A stretch of DNA of 64,000 nucleotides from a bacterium (GCA_905221325.1 CAJNCS010000006.1:124001-188000), one strand, 5' to 3'; shown: positions 17,865 through 28,230, counted from the first letter of the stretch. Notes: generated from the letters alone by a model not told the origin. Numbers and translations are program-made.

Positions 17865-18377
17865 ATGAATAGCAAAGTACAATTTCGGATTTTCACCATT
17901 GTTGATTTGGACAAGGAGGAAGAATATTTGCATGAGATGCATTTGAAAGGTTGGAGATATAGAACTAGTCGTTTGGGCTTTTTCTATTTTGAGAAATGTC
18001 AACCGGACGATGTCATCTACTGTATCTATGATTCTAGATTTCTTAAAAAGTATAAGCATGAACTGCAAGATTTTAGAAATAGAGGTTGGGAATCAATAGA
18101 AAGAGGTTCTTGTTTAATTCTTCGTAAACCAGCTTCCGATATACTTTCAGATGATCAAATCTATATGAGTAATGACCTCAGGTGGGAAGTTATGCGGTCT
18201 AGACTTCGTTCCTGTACAGCTGCTTTCTTAGGTAGTTTTGTTGTTTGTATGAGTTTGTTTCGAGAAAACTTGTCTCAATCTTTCTTTGTTATTTTTGTTT
18301 TATATGTTTTCCTGATTTCTTATCTAATCTATGGTTTTTTCAGACTTAAAAGGAAATACCAAATTGATGAAAAGTAA
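17865..18377 (+). CDS. Second DUF2812 membrane protein
   Basis: A 170-residue paralogue of the preceding gene, sharing FRIFTIVDLDKEEEYLHEMHLKGWRYR and FYFEKCQPDDVIYCIYD and ending in two hydrophobic segments and a basic tail (RLKRKYQIDEK). TTGGAGG lies 9 bases before the ATG. The tandem arrangement suggests gene duplication and perhaps a heteromeric membrane complex; no function is known. Confidence 0.75.
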   Translation: MNSKVQFRIFTIVDLDKEEEYLHEMHLKGWRYRTSRLGFFYFEKCQPDDVIYCIYDSRFLKKYKHELQDFRNRGWESIERGSCLILRKPASDILSDDQIYMSNDLRWEVMRSRLRSCTAAFLGSFVVCMSLFRENLSQSFFVIFVLYVFLISYLIYGFFRLKRKYQIDEK

Positions 18378-18401
18378 GTTTCTAGGTCCTCAGACTGATT
18401 T

Positions 18402-18428
18402 TTAGCACTCTTGATAAAAGAGTGCTAA
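18402..18428 (+). promoter_or_regulatory. CIRCE operator 1
   Basis: Perfect TTAGCACTC-N9-GAGTGCTAA, the binding site of HrcA, located just upstream of the -35. Confidence 0.95.
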
Positions 18429-18445
18429 TTTTTTGAGTTTTTGTC

Positions 18446-18473
18446 TTGACATTCTCTTCTAAGGGTGTATAAT
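18446..18473 (+). promoter_or_regulatory. hrcA-grpE-dnaK promoter
   Basis: TTGACA at 18446-18451, 16-base spacer and TATAAT at 18468-18473, bracketed by two CIRCE elements. Confidence 0.88.
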
Positions 18474-18484
18474 AGAACCATGAG

Positions 18485-18511
18485 TTAGCACTTGGGTACA
18501 TAGAGTGCTAA
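18485..18511 (+). promoter_or_regulatory. CIRCE operator 2
   Basis: TTAGCACTT-N9-GAGTGCTAA, one mismatch from consensus, located downstream of the -10 in the hrcA leader. Confidence 0.93.
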
Positions 18512-18537
18512 TCGATCAGACAGAGAGGAGTGATGAG

Positions 18538-19572
18538 ATGGTTACAGAGCGTCAGCAGGATATTTTAAATCTGATCATTGACATCTTTACCAAAACGCAC
18601 GAACCTGTCGGATCCAAAGCCTTGCAAGAATCTATCAATTCTAGCAGTGCTACCATTCGTAATGATATGGCGGCTCTAGAAAAGCAAGGTTTGCTTGAAA
18701 AGGCTCATACTTCAAGTGGTCGGATGCCAAGTGTTGCTGGTTTTCAGTACTATGTGAAACACTCACTGGATTTTGACCGACTGGCTGAAAATGAGGTCTA
18801 TGAGATTGTCAAAGCCTTTGATCAGGAATTCTTCAAACTGGAAGATATTCTACAAGAGGCTGCTAATGTCTTGACAGACTTAAGTGGTTGCACAGTTGTA
18901 GCGCTAGATGTTGAGCCGAGCAGGCAACGGTTGACAGCCTTTGATATCGTTGTTTTGGGACAACATACTGCTCTTGCAGTTTTTACGCTTGATGAGTCTC
19001 GAACGGTTACCAGTCAGTTTTTGATTCCAAGGAACTTCTTGCAGGAGGATTTGCTGAAACTGAAGGCAATCATTCAGGAACGTTTCCTCGGCCACACCGT
19101 TCTAGATATTCACTACAAGATTCGGACAGAGATTCCGCAGATTATCCAGCGCTACTTCACAACGACGGACAATGTCATCGATCTCTTTGAACACATCTTT
19201 AAGGAAATGTTCAACGAAAACATTGTGGTGGCGGGCAAGGTCAATCTCTTGAATTTTGCCAATCTAGCAGCCTATCAGTTCTTTGACCAACCACAGAAAG
19301 TGGCTCTGGAGATTCGTGAGGGTCTGCATGAAGATCAGATGCAAAATGTCCGTGTTGCAGATAGTCAAGAGTCTTGTCTGGCAGACCTAGCAGTGATTAG
19401 CAGTAAATTCCTCATCCCTTATCGAGGATTTGGAATTCTGGCGATTATCGGTCCGGTCAATCTGGATTACCAGCAATTGGTCAATCAACTCAATGTTGTC
19501 AATCGAGTCCTAACTATGAAACTCACAGATTTCTATCGCTATTTGAGTAGTAATCATTATGAGGTGAGTTGA
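18538..19572 (+). CDS. hrcA: Heat-inducible transcription repressor HrcA
   Basis: A 344-residue repressor of the class I heat-shock genes, active when GroEL is free. The N-terminal winged helix holds [29 protein letters not shown] and [30 protein letters not shown]. The C-terminal part includes a GAF-like domain. ATG 18538 (after GAGAGGAG) is used because the earlier in-frame GTG at 18505 lies within CIRCE 2. It is the first gene of the operon with grpE 38 bases downstream. Confidence 0.97.
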   Translation: MVTERQQDILNLIIDIFTKTHEPVGSKALQESINSSSATIRNDMAALEKQGLLEKAHTSSGRMPSVAGFQYYVKHSLDFDRLAENEVYEIVKAFDQEFFKLEDILQEAANVLTDLSGCTVVALDVEPSRQRLTAFDIVVLGQHTALAVFTLDESRTVTSQFLIPRNFLQEDLLKLKAIIQERFLGHTVLDIHYKIRTEIPQIIQRYFTTTDNVIDLFEHIFKEMFNENIVVAGKVNLLNFANLAAYQFFDQPQKVALEIREGLHEDQMQNVRVADSQESCLADLAVISSKFLIPYRGFGILAIIGPVNLDYQQLVNQLNVVNRVLTMKLTDFYRYLSSNHYEVS

Positions 19573-19610
19573 ACATGAAATTACATAAATTCCTAAAAAG
19601 GAGGCGAAAA

Positions 19611-20126
19611 ATGTCTGAGGAAATAAAAAACGAAGAAGTAAAAGAAGAGGAAGTTGTTGAAACAACTGAAGAAACAACTCCTGAAAAGTCAGAGCTAGAC
19701 TTGGCAAATGAACGTGCGGACGAGTTTGAAAATAAATACCTTCGTGCTCATGCAGAAATGCAAAATATCCAACGCCGTGCCAATGAAGAGCGTCAAAACT
19801 TGCAACGTTATCGTAGCCAGGATTTGGCAAAAGCAATCTTACCATCGCTCGACAATCTAGAGCGTGCGCTTGCCGTTGAAGGATTGACAGATGATGTGAA
19901 GAAGGGCTTGGAGATGGTGCAAGAAAGCTTGGTTCATGCTTTGAAAGAAGAAGGAATCGAAGAAATTGCAGCTGACGGTGGATTTGACCATAACTATCAT
20001 ATGGCCATCCAAACTCTCCCAGCAGACGATGAACATCCAGCAGATACCATCGCCCAAGTCTTCCAAAAAGGCTATAAACTCCATGACCGCATCCTACGCC
20101 CAGCAATGGTCGTTGTCTACAACTAG
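19611..20126 (+). CDS. grpE: Nucleotide exchange factor GrpE
   Basis: A 171-residue co-chaperone that releases ADP from DnaK. It has an acidic N-terminal coil ([19 protein letters not shown]), a long helix with [16 protein letters not shown], and the beta-domain motif [20 protein letters not shown]. The ATG at 19611 follows AAGGAGGCG, so the earlier in-frame start at 19569 is not needed. Confidence 0.96.
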   Translation: MSEEIKNEEVKEEEVVETTEETTPEKSELDLANERADEFENKYLRAHAEMQNIQRRANEERQNLQRYRSQDLAKAILPSLDNLERALAVEGLTDDVKKGLEMVQESLVHALKEEGIEEIAADGGFDHNYHMAIQTLPADDEHPADTIAQVFQKGYKLHDRILRPAMVVVYN

Positions 20127-20184
20127 GCTAGAGAACTTAAAAACTTGTCCGAAACGACAATAAACTATGAAGAAAGAGTAAGAG

Positions 20185-20201
20185 GCAAGCCGGAGGCTTG
20201 C
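20185..20201 (+). other. Small hairpin in the grpE-dnaK gap
   Basis: GCAAGCC-GGA-GGCTTGC, a perfect 7-bp stem, lying 20 bases before the structured repeat that starts at 20221. Confidence 0.5.
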
Positions 20202-20220
20202 AAGGAAGATATTTCCCACC

Positions 20221-20347
20221 GTGGTGAAAGTTTCAGTAGCTTTTGCTACTGAAACAGGGGATTTTTGAGACAATAGGCTCAAAAATAAGTGATGAAATCC
20301 CGAAGGGAGTTGCTCACGTCCCCACCACTTAAGGGAAATATCAAAAA
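20221..20347 (+). repeat. Structured ~127-nt repeat, copy A (grpE-dnaK intergenic)
   Basis: This segment is clearly homologous to the reverse complement of 50142-50269. It starts with GTGGTGAAAG, contains GGGATTTTTGAGACAATAG and CTCAAAAATAAG, and ends near CCACCACTTAAG. Predicted helices are an outer GTGGTG/CACCAC, an 11-bp hairpin GTTTCAGTAGC/GCTACTGAAAC, TTTTTGAG/CTCAAAAA and TCCC-GAA-GGGA. It could be a transposable palindromic repeat or a structured RNA in the dnaK leader. I cannot tell whether it belongs to the known SPRITE family. Confidence 0.75.
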
Positions 20348-20362
20348 TAGAAAATTAACTAA

Positions 20363-22201
<1,839 letters not shown>

Positions 22202-22213
22202 GGGGCTAGTGTT

Positions 22214-22567
22214 ATGAGTGTTAATAAAAATAATCTTTCTGACATTGCAGATTATCATGAAAAGATAAAGTTTTTTGAAGAATTATTTAATTTGGATTAT
22301 AATCCAACAGAAATGATGGTAACTGTGGAAAGAAATGGGAATGTCATTTATAAAGAATTTACAGAAGTAGCTGTTGGTAAGAGTAAATATGACTACACTT
22401 CTGTGTTTAAAGATATTATGATTTACTTTTCAGATCATATATGTCAGGAATTACACCTATATAAAACACAAGACCCACACTATAATAAATTTGAATTTGA
22501 TTTAGCTAAAAAGTCTTTGAAGATTACTACTAGAGATAATACAACCATTTTTATTTCAAATGAATAA
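22214..22567 (+). CDS. Hypothetical protein between dnaK and dnaJ
   Basis: A 117-residue soluble, mildly acidic protein with no recognised domain. AGGGG at 22201-22205 is well spaced from the ATG. Only 12 bases separate it from dnaK, so it is probably co-transcribed. It is A/T-rich with codon use (many AAA, ATT, GAA) unlike dnaK. A terminator follows. I do not recognise the family; an immunity-like or accessory insertion is possible. Confidence 0.6.
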   Translation: MSVNKNNLSDIADYHEKIKFFEELFNLDYNPTEMMVTVERNGNVIYKEFTEVAVGKSKYDYTSVFKDIMIYFSDHICQELHLYKTQDPHYNKFEFDLAKKSLKITTRDNTTIFISNE

Positions 22568-22575
22568 TCGAAATC

Positions 22576-22604
22576 CAGAGGTTGCAACCCAGCCTCTGTT
22601 TTTC
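22576..22604 (+). terminator. Terminator after the dnaK operon
   Basis: CAGAGG-N11-CCTCTG stem followed by TTTTTC. Confidence 0.65.
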
Positions 22605-22626
22605 GGTAAAATAGAGGATGTTGCGT

Positions 22627-23259
22627 ATGAAAAAAGTACTTTGTATCATTTATCCTAATTTTTCTCTTTATGAGATAACCGCTTTAACAAGTACTTTAGC
22701 TCTGTCTTTTGATATCACGATTGATTATGTCGCTTCAGATTATTCGATAGTTATATCTGAGGATGGCTTACCTTGTCAACCTACAAAAACATTGGATCAA
22801 ATCTGTATAGAAGAGTATTCTTGTATCATTTTACCAGGAATGGTAAATATAGGGCCTGCTCTACAGGATGAGAAATTGATCTCGTTTTTGAGAAGTCTCG
22901 ATGAGCAAGATATCCTAATTGCAGCCGTTTCTTCAGCGCCACTTTTATTGGCGAAAGCAGGTTTGTTGAACGACACGAAATTTACAGGTGGAATTTGGCA
23001 AAACTTCTTTGACTATTTTGAATTTCTTCCACGTGAAAATTTCCAACCGAAAGTTCTTGTGCAAGATAAACAAATCATTACGGCTATCGGTTTTGCACAT
23101 CAAGAGTTTGCAAGAAAAGTGATTCTAGGTTTAGGATTGGCAGAGAATACGGACAACTATTTTAAAGAACAGAACGAGCATGCTGAAGAGGATTTGATAT
23201 TTACTCTATCAGATGAAGAGTTTGATCAAGTGAAGCAGAGTATAGAAAATAGCCTCTAA
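22627..23259 (+). CDS. DJ-1/PfpI-family protein lacking the catalytic cysteine
   Basis: A 210-residue protein with the DJ-1/PfpI fold: KKVLCIIYPNFSLYEITAL, the central EEYSCIILPGM strand and the nucleophile-elbow region AAVSSAPLLLAKAGLL, where the usual AICHGP cysteine is replaced by serine. It ends with an extra acidic helix. ATG 22627 is preferred over 22618 because AGAGGA is correctly spaced. Without the cysteine a glyoxalase or deglycase activity is unlikely; a binding or regulatory role is possible. It lies between dnaK and dnaJ with its own terminator-promoter context. Confidence 0.7.
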   Translation: MKKVLCIIYPNFSLYEITALTSTLALSFDITIDYVASDYSIVISEDGLPCQPTKTLDQICIEEYSCIILPGMVNIGPALQDEKLISFLRSLDEQDILIAAVSSAPLLLAKAGLLNDTKFTGGIWQNFFDYFEFLPRENFQPKVLVQDKQIITAIGFAHQEFARKVILGLGLAENTDNYFKEQNEHAEEDLIFTLSDEEFDQVKQSIENSL

Positions 23260-23382
23260 AGATTTACATGAAAATTATAGAAAGGAACAAGGGTGTTCGA
23301 GAAATTGAACTCGAGCTCTGAGCTTTCTTACTAAATATAAAAGAAAGGAATTGAACCCGACCTAAATTCTCGGAAAAAAGAT

Positions 23383-23418
23383 AAATCTGCCTAGGAGCAT
23401 CGCTCCAGCGTCAGATTT
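23383..23418 (+). other. Nested hairpin upstream of dnaJ
   Basis: AAATCTG / CAGATTT encloses an inner GGAGC-ATC-GCTCC stem. It is followed by a T-rich stretch (TATTTTTC), so it may act as a terminator or be part of an intergenic repeat in the 198-base gap before dnaJ. Confidence 0.5.
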
Positions 23419-23457
23419 CCTATTTTTCAGTCGAATTTTACGGTCTTGGTATCTTGT

Positions 23458-24594
23458 ATGAACAATACTGAATTTTATGATCGTCTGGGGGTGTCAAAAA
23501 ACGCTTCGGCAGACGAGATCAAAAAGGCTTATCGTAAGCTTTCTAAAAAATATCACCCAGATATCAACAAGGAGCCTGGTGCTGAGGAAAAGTACAAGGA
23601 AGTTCAAGAAGCCTATGAGACTTTGAGTGACGACCAAAAACGTGCGGCCTACGACCAATATGGTGCTGCAGGTGCCAACGGTGGCTTTGGTGGTGCCGGT
23701 GGTTTTGGCGGTTTTGACGGAGCAGGTGGCTTCGGTGGTTTTGAAGATATCTTCTCAAGTTTTTTCGGCGGAGGCGGAGCTTCACGCAATCCTAACGCTC
23801 CTCGTCAAGGGGATGACCTCCAGTACCGTGTGAACTTAACCTTTGAAGAAGCTATTTTCGGAACTGAAAAAGAAGTTAAATACAACCGTGAAGCCAGCTG
23901 TCGTACATGTAACGGATCTGGTGCTAAGCCAGGGACAAGTCCAGTCACTTGTGGACGCTGTCATGGCGCTGGTGTCATTAACGTCGATACGCAGACTCCA
24001 CTTGGTATGATGCGCCGCCAAGTAACCTGTGATGTCTGTCATGGTCGCGGAAAGGAAATCAAAGATCCATGTACAACTTGTCACGGAACAGGCCATGAAA
24101 AACAAGCTCATAGCGTACATGTGAAAATCCCTGCCGGAGTAGAAACAGGTCAACAAATCCGCCTAGCGGGTCAAGGTGAAGCAGGCTTTAATGGTGGTCC
24201 TTATGGTGACTTGTACGTGGTGGTTTCAGTTGAAGCTAGTGATAAGTTTGAACGCGAAGGAACAACCATTTTCTACAAGCTGAACCTTAATATTGTCCAA
24301 GCAGCTCTAGGAGATACTGTGGAAATTCCAACAGTGCATGGAGATGTTGAATTGGTTATCCCAGAAGGAACTCAGACTGGCAAGAAATTCCGTCTACGTG
24401 GTAAGGGCGCACCGAGCCTTCGTGGCGGTGCCGTTGGTGATCAATATGTTACAGTTAATGTCGTGACTCCGACAGGTTTGAACGACCGTCAAAAAGCAGC
24501 CTTGAAGGAATTTGCAGCTGCAGGTGACTTGAAAGTCAATCCAAAGAAAAAAGGCTTCTTTGACCACATAAAAGATGCCTTTGAAGGAGAATAA
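23458..24594 (+). CDS. dnaJ: Chaperone DnaJ (Hsp40)
   Basis: A 378-residue co-chaperone that delivers substrates to DnaK. Parts in order: J domain (residues 1-70, HPD in [10 protein letters not shown]), glycine/phenylalanine-rich region, four CxxCxGxG zinc repeats ([32 protein letters not shown]), and C-terminal substrate-binding domains. ATG 23458 is used; the upstream in-frame TTG would add four residues. The ribosome site is poor, so initiation here is odd. No CIRCE is visible in the gap, although two genes separate it from dnaK. Confidence 0.96.
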   Translation: MNNTEFYDRLGVSKNASADEIKKAYRKLSKKYHPDINKEPGAEEKYKEVQEAYETLSDDQKRAAYDQYGAAGANGGFGGAGGFGGFDGAGGFGGFEDIFSSFFGGGGASRNPNAPRQGDDLQYRVNLTFEEAIFGTEKEVKYNREASCRTCNGSGAKPGTSPVTCGRCHGAGVINVDTQTPLGMMRRQVTCDVCHGRGKEIKDPCTTCHGTGHEKQAHSVHVKIPAGVETGQQIRLAGQGEAGFNGGPYGDLYVVVSVEASDKFEREGTTIFYKLNLNIVQAALGDTVEIPTVHGDVELVIPEGTQTGKKFRLRGKGAPSLRGGAVGDQYVTVNVVTPTGLNDRQKAALKEFAAAGDLKVNPKKKGFFDHIKDAFEGE

Positions 24595-24597
24595 AGT

Positions 24598-24622
24598 AAA
24601 AAGAGCCGATTGGCTCTTTTTT
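24598..24622 (+). terminator. dnaJ terminator
   Basis: AAGAGCC-GATT-GGCTCTT followed by TTTT. Confidence 0.8.
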
Positions 24623-24673
24623 GTGTAATCTTTGGAAATTTAGCACCGAGAAAATCATTCTTTAGCTGGTTGG

Positions 24674-25327
24674 CTATTTAGCTCTTTGAGTGAGCAAGCC
24701 AACCGCATCCATCTCCTGAATGAGTTGCTTGATTTCTGCTTCTTTGCCAGGCTTAACGGTGATGGTATCAATGTGGTTGATTGCCGAGTTATCCTGAATA
24801 TCCACTAAGGTCAAAGCTTTTTCATAGAATGCAATTCCCTTTTTTAGACTTTCCTGATCATTCCAAAAGAGAATTGAGTAATTGGGATTAAATTTCTTTC
24901 CGATTTTTTGGAGATACTTCTCGCTTTCTTTCTCTAAAAACTGCAATAAACCATGATTGAACAAGTTATCCCCTACTTTATAGTAGGAAATCTCTCCTGT
25001 CTGGAGGACACAGACTTCGAGTTGATTTTTGGTGAGTTTTGGACTTTCTTTTAGGACGGTGCGACTATTGATAACCTCATCTGAGAAAGTAACATAAAAA
25101 TTTAAGCCTCCACCCTCGAATTGATACCTCCCATTTGATTCTACTCTCTCAGGAGGGAGGTCAAGGGAGATAAAGATTTGTTTTAAGGTTTCATTCCCTT
25201 TTTGGATGTCACTCGGTGAGGCCTTGAAAAGATTCATCAGTAGTAGAAATGCCAAGGCTGCAAGCAGGCAGAGGCAACCACAAGGGATCGCGATGACCTT
25301 CGCTAGAACTTTTAAAGACTGTTTCAT
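24674..25327 (-). CDS. Membrane-anchored hypothetical protein
   Basis: A 217-residue protein with a single N-terminal membrane helix (about residues 8-33, IAIPCGCLCLLAALAFLLLM) and an extracytoplasmic alpha/beta remainder. The ATG at 25327 is favoured because AGGAGGGG sits 8 bases away; longer starts up to 25366 exist. I do not recognise the family. It is transcribed opposite to dnaJ. Confidence 0.6.
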   Translation of the reverse strand: MKQSLKVLAKVIAIPCGCLCLLAALAFLLLMNLFKASPSDIQKGNETLKQIFISLDLPPERVESNGRYQFEGGGLNFYVTFSDEVINSRTVLKESPKLTKNQLEVCVLQTGEISYYKVGDNLFNHGLLQFLEKESEKYLQKIGKKFNPNYSILFWNDQESLKKGIAFYEKALTLVDIQDNSAINHIDTITVKPGKEAEIKQLIQEMDAVGLLTQRAK

Positions 25328-25396
25328 TTTCATCCCCTCCTTTTTCTGCTCAAACCTAGTATCCAAAAAAGAGTCTAAGGAAAGTTGAATGCTCTC

Positions 25397-25675
25397 TTAT
25401 CCTTGATTTTCTTCTTGGAGGACCGCCATTCTGGTTTGGAAATCTTTTTCCAAGACTTTGAATTTATAGGTCAAATCTTTTTGGTATTCCTTGATAAGGG
25501 CTTTTTGTTGGTCGATGATTTGTAGGCTGTTTTGGATGATATCCAAATCATCCTTGATAGCTTGGACGCGGTCAGTTGTATCTAGCACTTCATCCTGAAT
25601 GGCTTGGCGATTTTTCACGACAAAATAACTTCCAGCTGCAGCTCCTGCGAAGAGCAGTAGATTTGATAGCTTCAT
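25397..25675 (-). CDS. Small membrane/coiled-coil hypothetical protein
   Basis: 92 residues: an N-terminal hydrophobic segment (LSNLLLFAGAAAGSYFVV) followed by a long amphipathic coiled coil rich in Asp, Gln and Lys. It resembles YtxH-type small membrane proteins in layout only. It follows the HIT gene by 9 bases and is probably co-transcribed with it. Confidence 0.6.
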   Translation of the reverse strand: MKLSNLLLFAGAAAGSYFVVKNRQAIQDEVLDTTDRVQAIKDDLDIIQNSLQIIDQQKALIKEYQKDLTYKFKVLEKDFQTRMAVLQEENQG

Positions 25676-25684
25676 GGTATCTCC

Positions 25685-26095
25685 TTAAGCGTTTTTAATG
25701 GTTTCAGCGACTTGGGCAAGTTTGTCAAAGTCAGGTTCGTGGGCGATAAAGTCAATCTTGAGGTCATCTTCTGCACTGTAGCGCGGTACGAGGTGCACGT
25801 GAGTATGAAAGACCGTTTGACCAGCGACTTCCTCACAGTTGGCGATGATATTCATACCAGCAGCTTTGGTGGCTTTCATAACTTTTTGAGCCACTGTTGG
25901 CACTTGGGCAAAGAGTTGGCTGGCACTAGTAGCGTCCATTTCTAAAAGATTGCGATAGTGTTCTTTTGGTACGACTAACGTGTGTCCAGGCGTTACTTGA
26001 GAGATATCAAGAAAGGCAAGAACCTGCTCATCTTCGTATACCTTTGAAGCAGGAATCTCCCCTGCGATAATCTTACAAAAAATGCAATCTGACAT
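25685..26095 (-). CDS. HIT-family nucleotide hydrolase
   Basis: A 136-residue histidine-triad protein, likely hydrolysing nucleoside phosphoramidates or dinucleotides. CIFCKIIAGEIPASKVYED is the N-terminal signature and the triad is in FHTHVHLVPR. ATG 26095 fits the ribosome site AGAGGTGG; an in-frame GTG nine bases earlier is rejected. It is divergent from ecsA. Confidence 0.93.
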   Translation of the reverse strand: MSDCIFCKIIAGEIPASKVYEDEQVLAFLDISQVTPGHTLVVPKEHYRNLLEMDATSASQLFAQVPTVAQKVMKATKAAGMNIIANCEEVAGQTVFHTHVHLVPRYSAEDDLKIDFIAHEPDFDKLAQVAETIKNA

Positions 26096-26122
26096 AAAAT
26101 CCACCTCTACTGTATTGAATTT

Positions 26123-26131
26123 TGATATAAT
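26123..26131 (+). promoter_or_regulatory. ecsA extended -10 promoter
   Basis: TGATATAAT with the hexamer at 26126-26131, 32 bases before the ecsA ATG. Confidence 0.65.
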
Positions 26132-26162
26132 ATAGCTACATTATACCAGATTCGGAGAAAAT

Positions 26163-26891
26163 ATGTTAGAAATTAAAAACTTGACAGGTGGCTATGTTCA
26201 CGTCCCTGTTTTGAAAGATGTGTCCTTTACAGTTGAAAGTGGGAAGTTAGTCGGTTTGATTGGTCTCAACGGTGCTGGGAAATCAACGACAATCAATGAG
26301 ATTATTGGTCTGTTGACACCTTACAGTGGGGAAATCAAGATTAACGGTCTCACCTTGCGAGAAGATGCGACCAATTACCGCAAGCAGATTGGCTACATCC
26401 CAGAAACGCCTAGCCTGTATGAGGAATTGACTCTCAGAGAACATATCGAGACGGTTGCTATGGCTTATGGTATCGATCAGAAAGTGGCTTTTGAGCGTGT
26501 AGAACCTTTGTTAAAAATGTTTCGTCTGGATCAAAAATTAGACTGGTTTCCTGTCCATTTCTCCAAAGGAATGAAGCAGAAGGTTATGATTATCTGTGCT
26601 TTTGTGGTAGATCCAAGTCTTTTCATCGTAGATGAGCCTTTCCTTGGTCTTGATCCCTTGGCGATTGCCGACTTGATTCAGCTTTTAGAAGTGGAAAAGC
26701 AAAAAGGCAAGTCCATCCTCATGAGTACCCATGTGCTGGACTCTGCAGAAAAGATGTGTGACGCCTTTGTTATCCTTCACAAGGGAGAGGTGCGGGCTCA
26801 GGGCAACCTCCAGCAACTGCGCGAGGCCTTTGATATGCCCGAAGCTAGCTTGAACGACATTTACTTGGCTCTGACCAAAGAGGAGGAGTGA
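26163..26891 (+). CDS. ecsA: ABC transporter ATP-binding protein EcsA
   Basis: A 242-residue ATPase with Walker A GLNGAGKSTT, signature FSKGMKQKVM (a variant of LSGGQ), Walker B LFIVDEPFLGLDP and the H-loop STHVLDSAEK. With EcsB it forms an exporter that influences secretion, competence and intramembrane proteolysis in Firmicutes. The following gene overlaps its stop by one base. Confidence 0.92.
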   Translation: MLEIKNLTGGYVHVPVLKDVSFTVESGKLVGLIGLNGAGKSTTINEIIGLLTPYSGEIKINGLTLREDATNYRKQIGYIPETPSLYEELTLREHIETVAMAYGIDQKVAFERVEPLLKMFRLDQKLDWFPVHFSKGMKQKVMIICAFVVDPSLFIVDEPFLGLDPLAIADLIQLLEVEKQKGKSILMSTHVLDSAEKMCDAFVILHKGEVRAQGNLQQLREAFDMPEASLNDIYLALTKEEE

Positions 26892-27940
26892 TGAAAGACT
26901 TGTTTTTAAGGAGAAAGCAGGATTTTCGTAAGGAGTGTGTCGGTTATCTGCGTTATGTTCTCAACGACCACTTTGTCTTGTTCCTGCTGGTTCTCATCGG
27001 TTTTCTAGCTTACCAGTACAGTCAACTCTTGCAAGATTTTCCTGAAAATCATTGGCCCATCCTCTTGCTTTTAGGGATTGTATCTGTCTTACTTATGGCT
27101 TGGGGAGGAATCGCAACCTACATGGAAGGGCCTGACAAGCTCTTTCTCTTAGTCAGTGAAGAGGAGGTTAAGTCCCACCTCAAAGGGCAGACAGTGCGCT
27201 CGCTAGTTTTTTGGCTCTTTGTCCAAACCCTTTTCTTGCTTTTGTTTGTACCCTTGTTTTTAGCCATGGGCTATGGTTTTCCAGTCTTTCTCATCTATGT
27301 GGTTTTATTGGGAGCTGGAAAATATCTCCTCTTTCGCCAAAAAGCCAGTAAATTTTATACTGAGACTGGCCTCAACTGGGATTATGTGATTGCCCAAGAA
27401 AGCAAACGCAAGCAAGTTTTGCTTCGTTTCTTTGCTCTCTTTACTCAGGTCAAGGGCATTTCAAATAGTGTCAAACGTCGCTCTTATCTAGATTTCATCC
27501 TAAAGACTGTTCAAAAGGTGCCTGGGAAGATTTGGCAAAACCTCTATCTCCGTTCTTACTTGCGAAATGGAGACCTCTTTGCCCTCAGTCTCCGTCTCCT
27601 CTTCCTATCCTTGTTAGCTCTAGTCTTTATCGAACAAGCTTGGATAGCGACGGCAGTGGTGGTTCTATTTAACTACCTCTTGCTTTTCCAGTTGCTGGCC
27701 CTTTATCACGCCTTTGATTACCAATACTTGACCCAGCTTTTCCCACTAGACAAGGGACAAAAGGAAAGAGGGTTGCAGGCTATAGTCAGAGAATTGACCA
27801 GTTTCGTCTTGATAGTGGAATTAGTCGTCGGCCTTGTGACTTTCCAAGAAAAACAGGCCCTCCTAGCCTTGCTGGGTGCTGGTTTAGTTTTACAAGTCTT
27901 GTATCTCCCTTATCAGGTGAAACGTCAGATGCAGGACTAA
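26891..27940 (+). CDS. ecsB: ABC transporter permease EcsB
   Basis: A 349-residue membrane partner of EcsA with 6-8 hydrophobic helices (for example FVLFLLVLIGFLAYQY, ILLLLGIVSVLLMAWGG, LFLLLFVPLFLAMGYG). ATG 26891 overlaps the ecsA stop. Its stop codon coincides with the first bases of a BOX element. Confidence 0.9.
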   Translation: MKDLFLRRKQDFRKECVGYLRYVLNDHFVLFLLVLIGFLAYQYSQLLQDFPENHWPILLLLGIVSVLLMAWGGIATYMEGPDKLFLLVSEEEVKSHLKGQTVRSLVFWLFVQTLFLLLFVPLFLAMGYGFPVFLIYVVLLGAGKYLLFRQKASKFYTETGLNWDYVIAQESKRKQVLLRFFALFTQVKGISNSVKRRSYLDFILKTVQKVPGKIWQNLYLRSYLRNGDLFALSLRLLFLSLLALVFIEQAWIATAVVVLFNYLLLFQLLALYHAFDYQYLTQLFPLDKGQKERGLQAIVRELTSFVLIVELVVGLVTFQEKQALLALLGAGLVLQVLYLPYQVKRQMQD

Positions 27941-28030
27941 TACTCTTCGAAAATCTCTTCAAACTACGTCAGCTTTATCTGCAACCTGCGGCTAGCTTCC
28001 TAGTTTGCTCTTTGATTTTCATTGAGTATA
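27939..28030 (+). repeat. BOX element 1 (boxA-boxC, no boxB)
   Basis: Begins ATACTCTTCGAAAATCTCTT and ends CTTTGATTTTCATTGAGTA, the boxA and boxC ends of pneumococcal BOX repeats. No boxB unit is present. It starts inside the ecsB stop codon. Confidence 0.88.
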
Positions 28031-28050
28031 ACATTACTTATATGACACTA

Positions 28051-28088
28051 AAAAAGAAGTTGAGTTCAGTTTGTCTCAGCTTCTTTTT
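28051..28088 (+). terminator. Terminator between the BOX elements
   Basis: AAAAAGAAGTTGAG / CTCAGCTTCTTTTT, a long stem with a 10-base loop; it can serve the ecs operon and, in reverse, blpT. Confidence 0.75.
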
Positions 28089-28123
28089 AGGTACTACAGG
28101 ATAATGGTTGGTCCGTAGAGACT

Positions 28124-28230
28124 TATACTCTTCAAAAATCAAATTCAAACCACGTCAGCTTCGTCTTGCCGTACTCAAGTACAGCCTGCGACTCGCTTCC
28201 TAGTTTGCTCTTTGATTTTTATTGAGTATT
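28124..28230 (+). repeat. BOX element 2, overlapping the 3' end of blpT
   Basis: ATACTCTTCAAAAATCAAAT, CACGTCAGCTTCGTCTTGCC and TTTGATTTTTATTGAGTATT are BOX segments. The last 31 bases are read in reverse as the C terminus and stop codon of blpT. Confidence 0.88.

Noticed and set aside
18505..18537. Longer HrcA starting at GTG 18505
   Set aside because: The codon lies within CIRCE 2 and lacks a ribosome site; ATG 18538 has GAGAGGAG at the right distance.
19510..20106. 198-residue minus-strand open frame opposite hrcA/grpE
   Set aside because: It mirrors grpE codons, is leucine/histidine-rich without domains, and has no start context.
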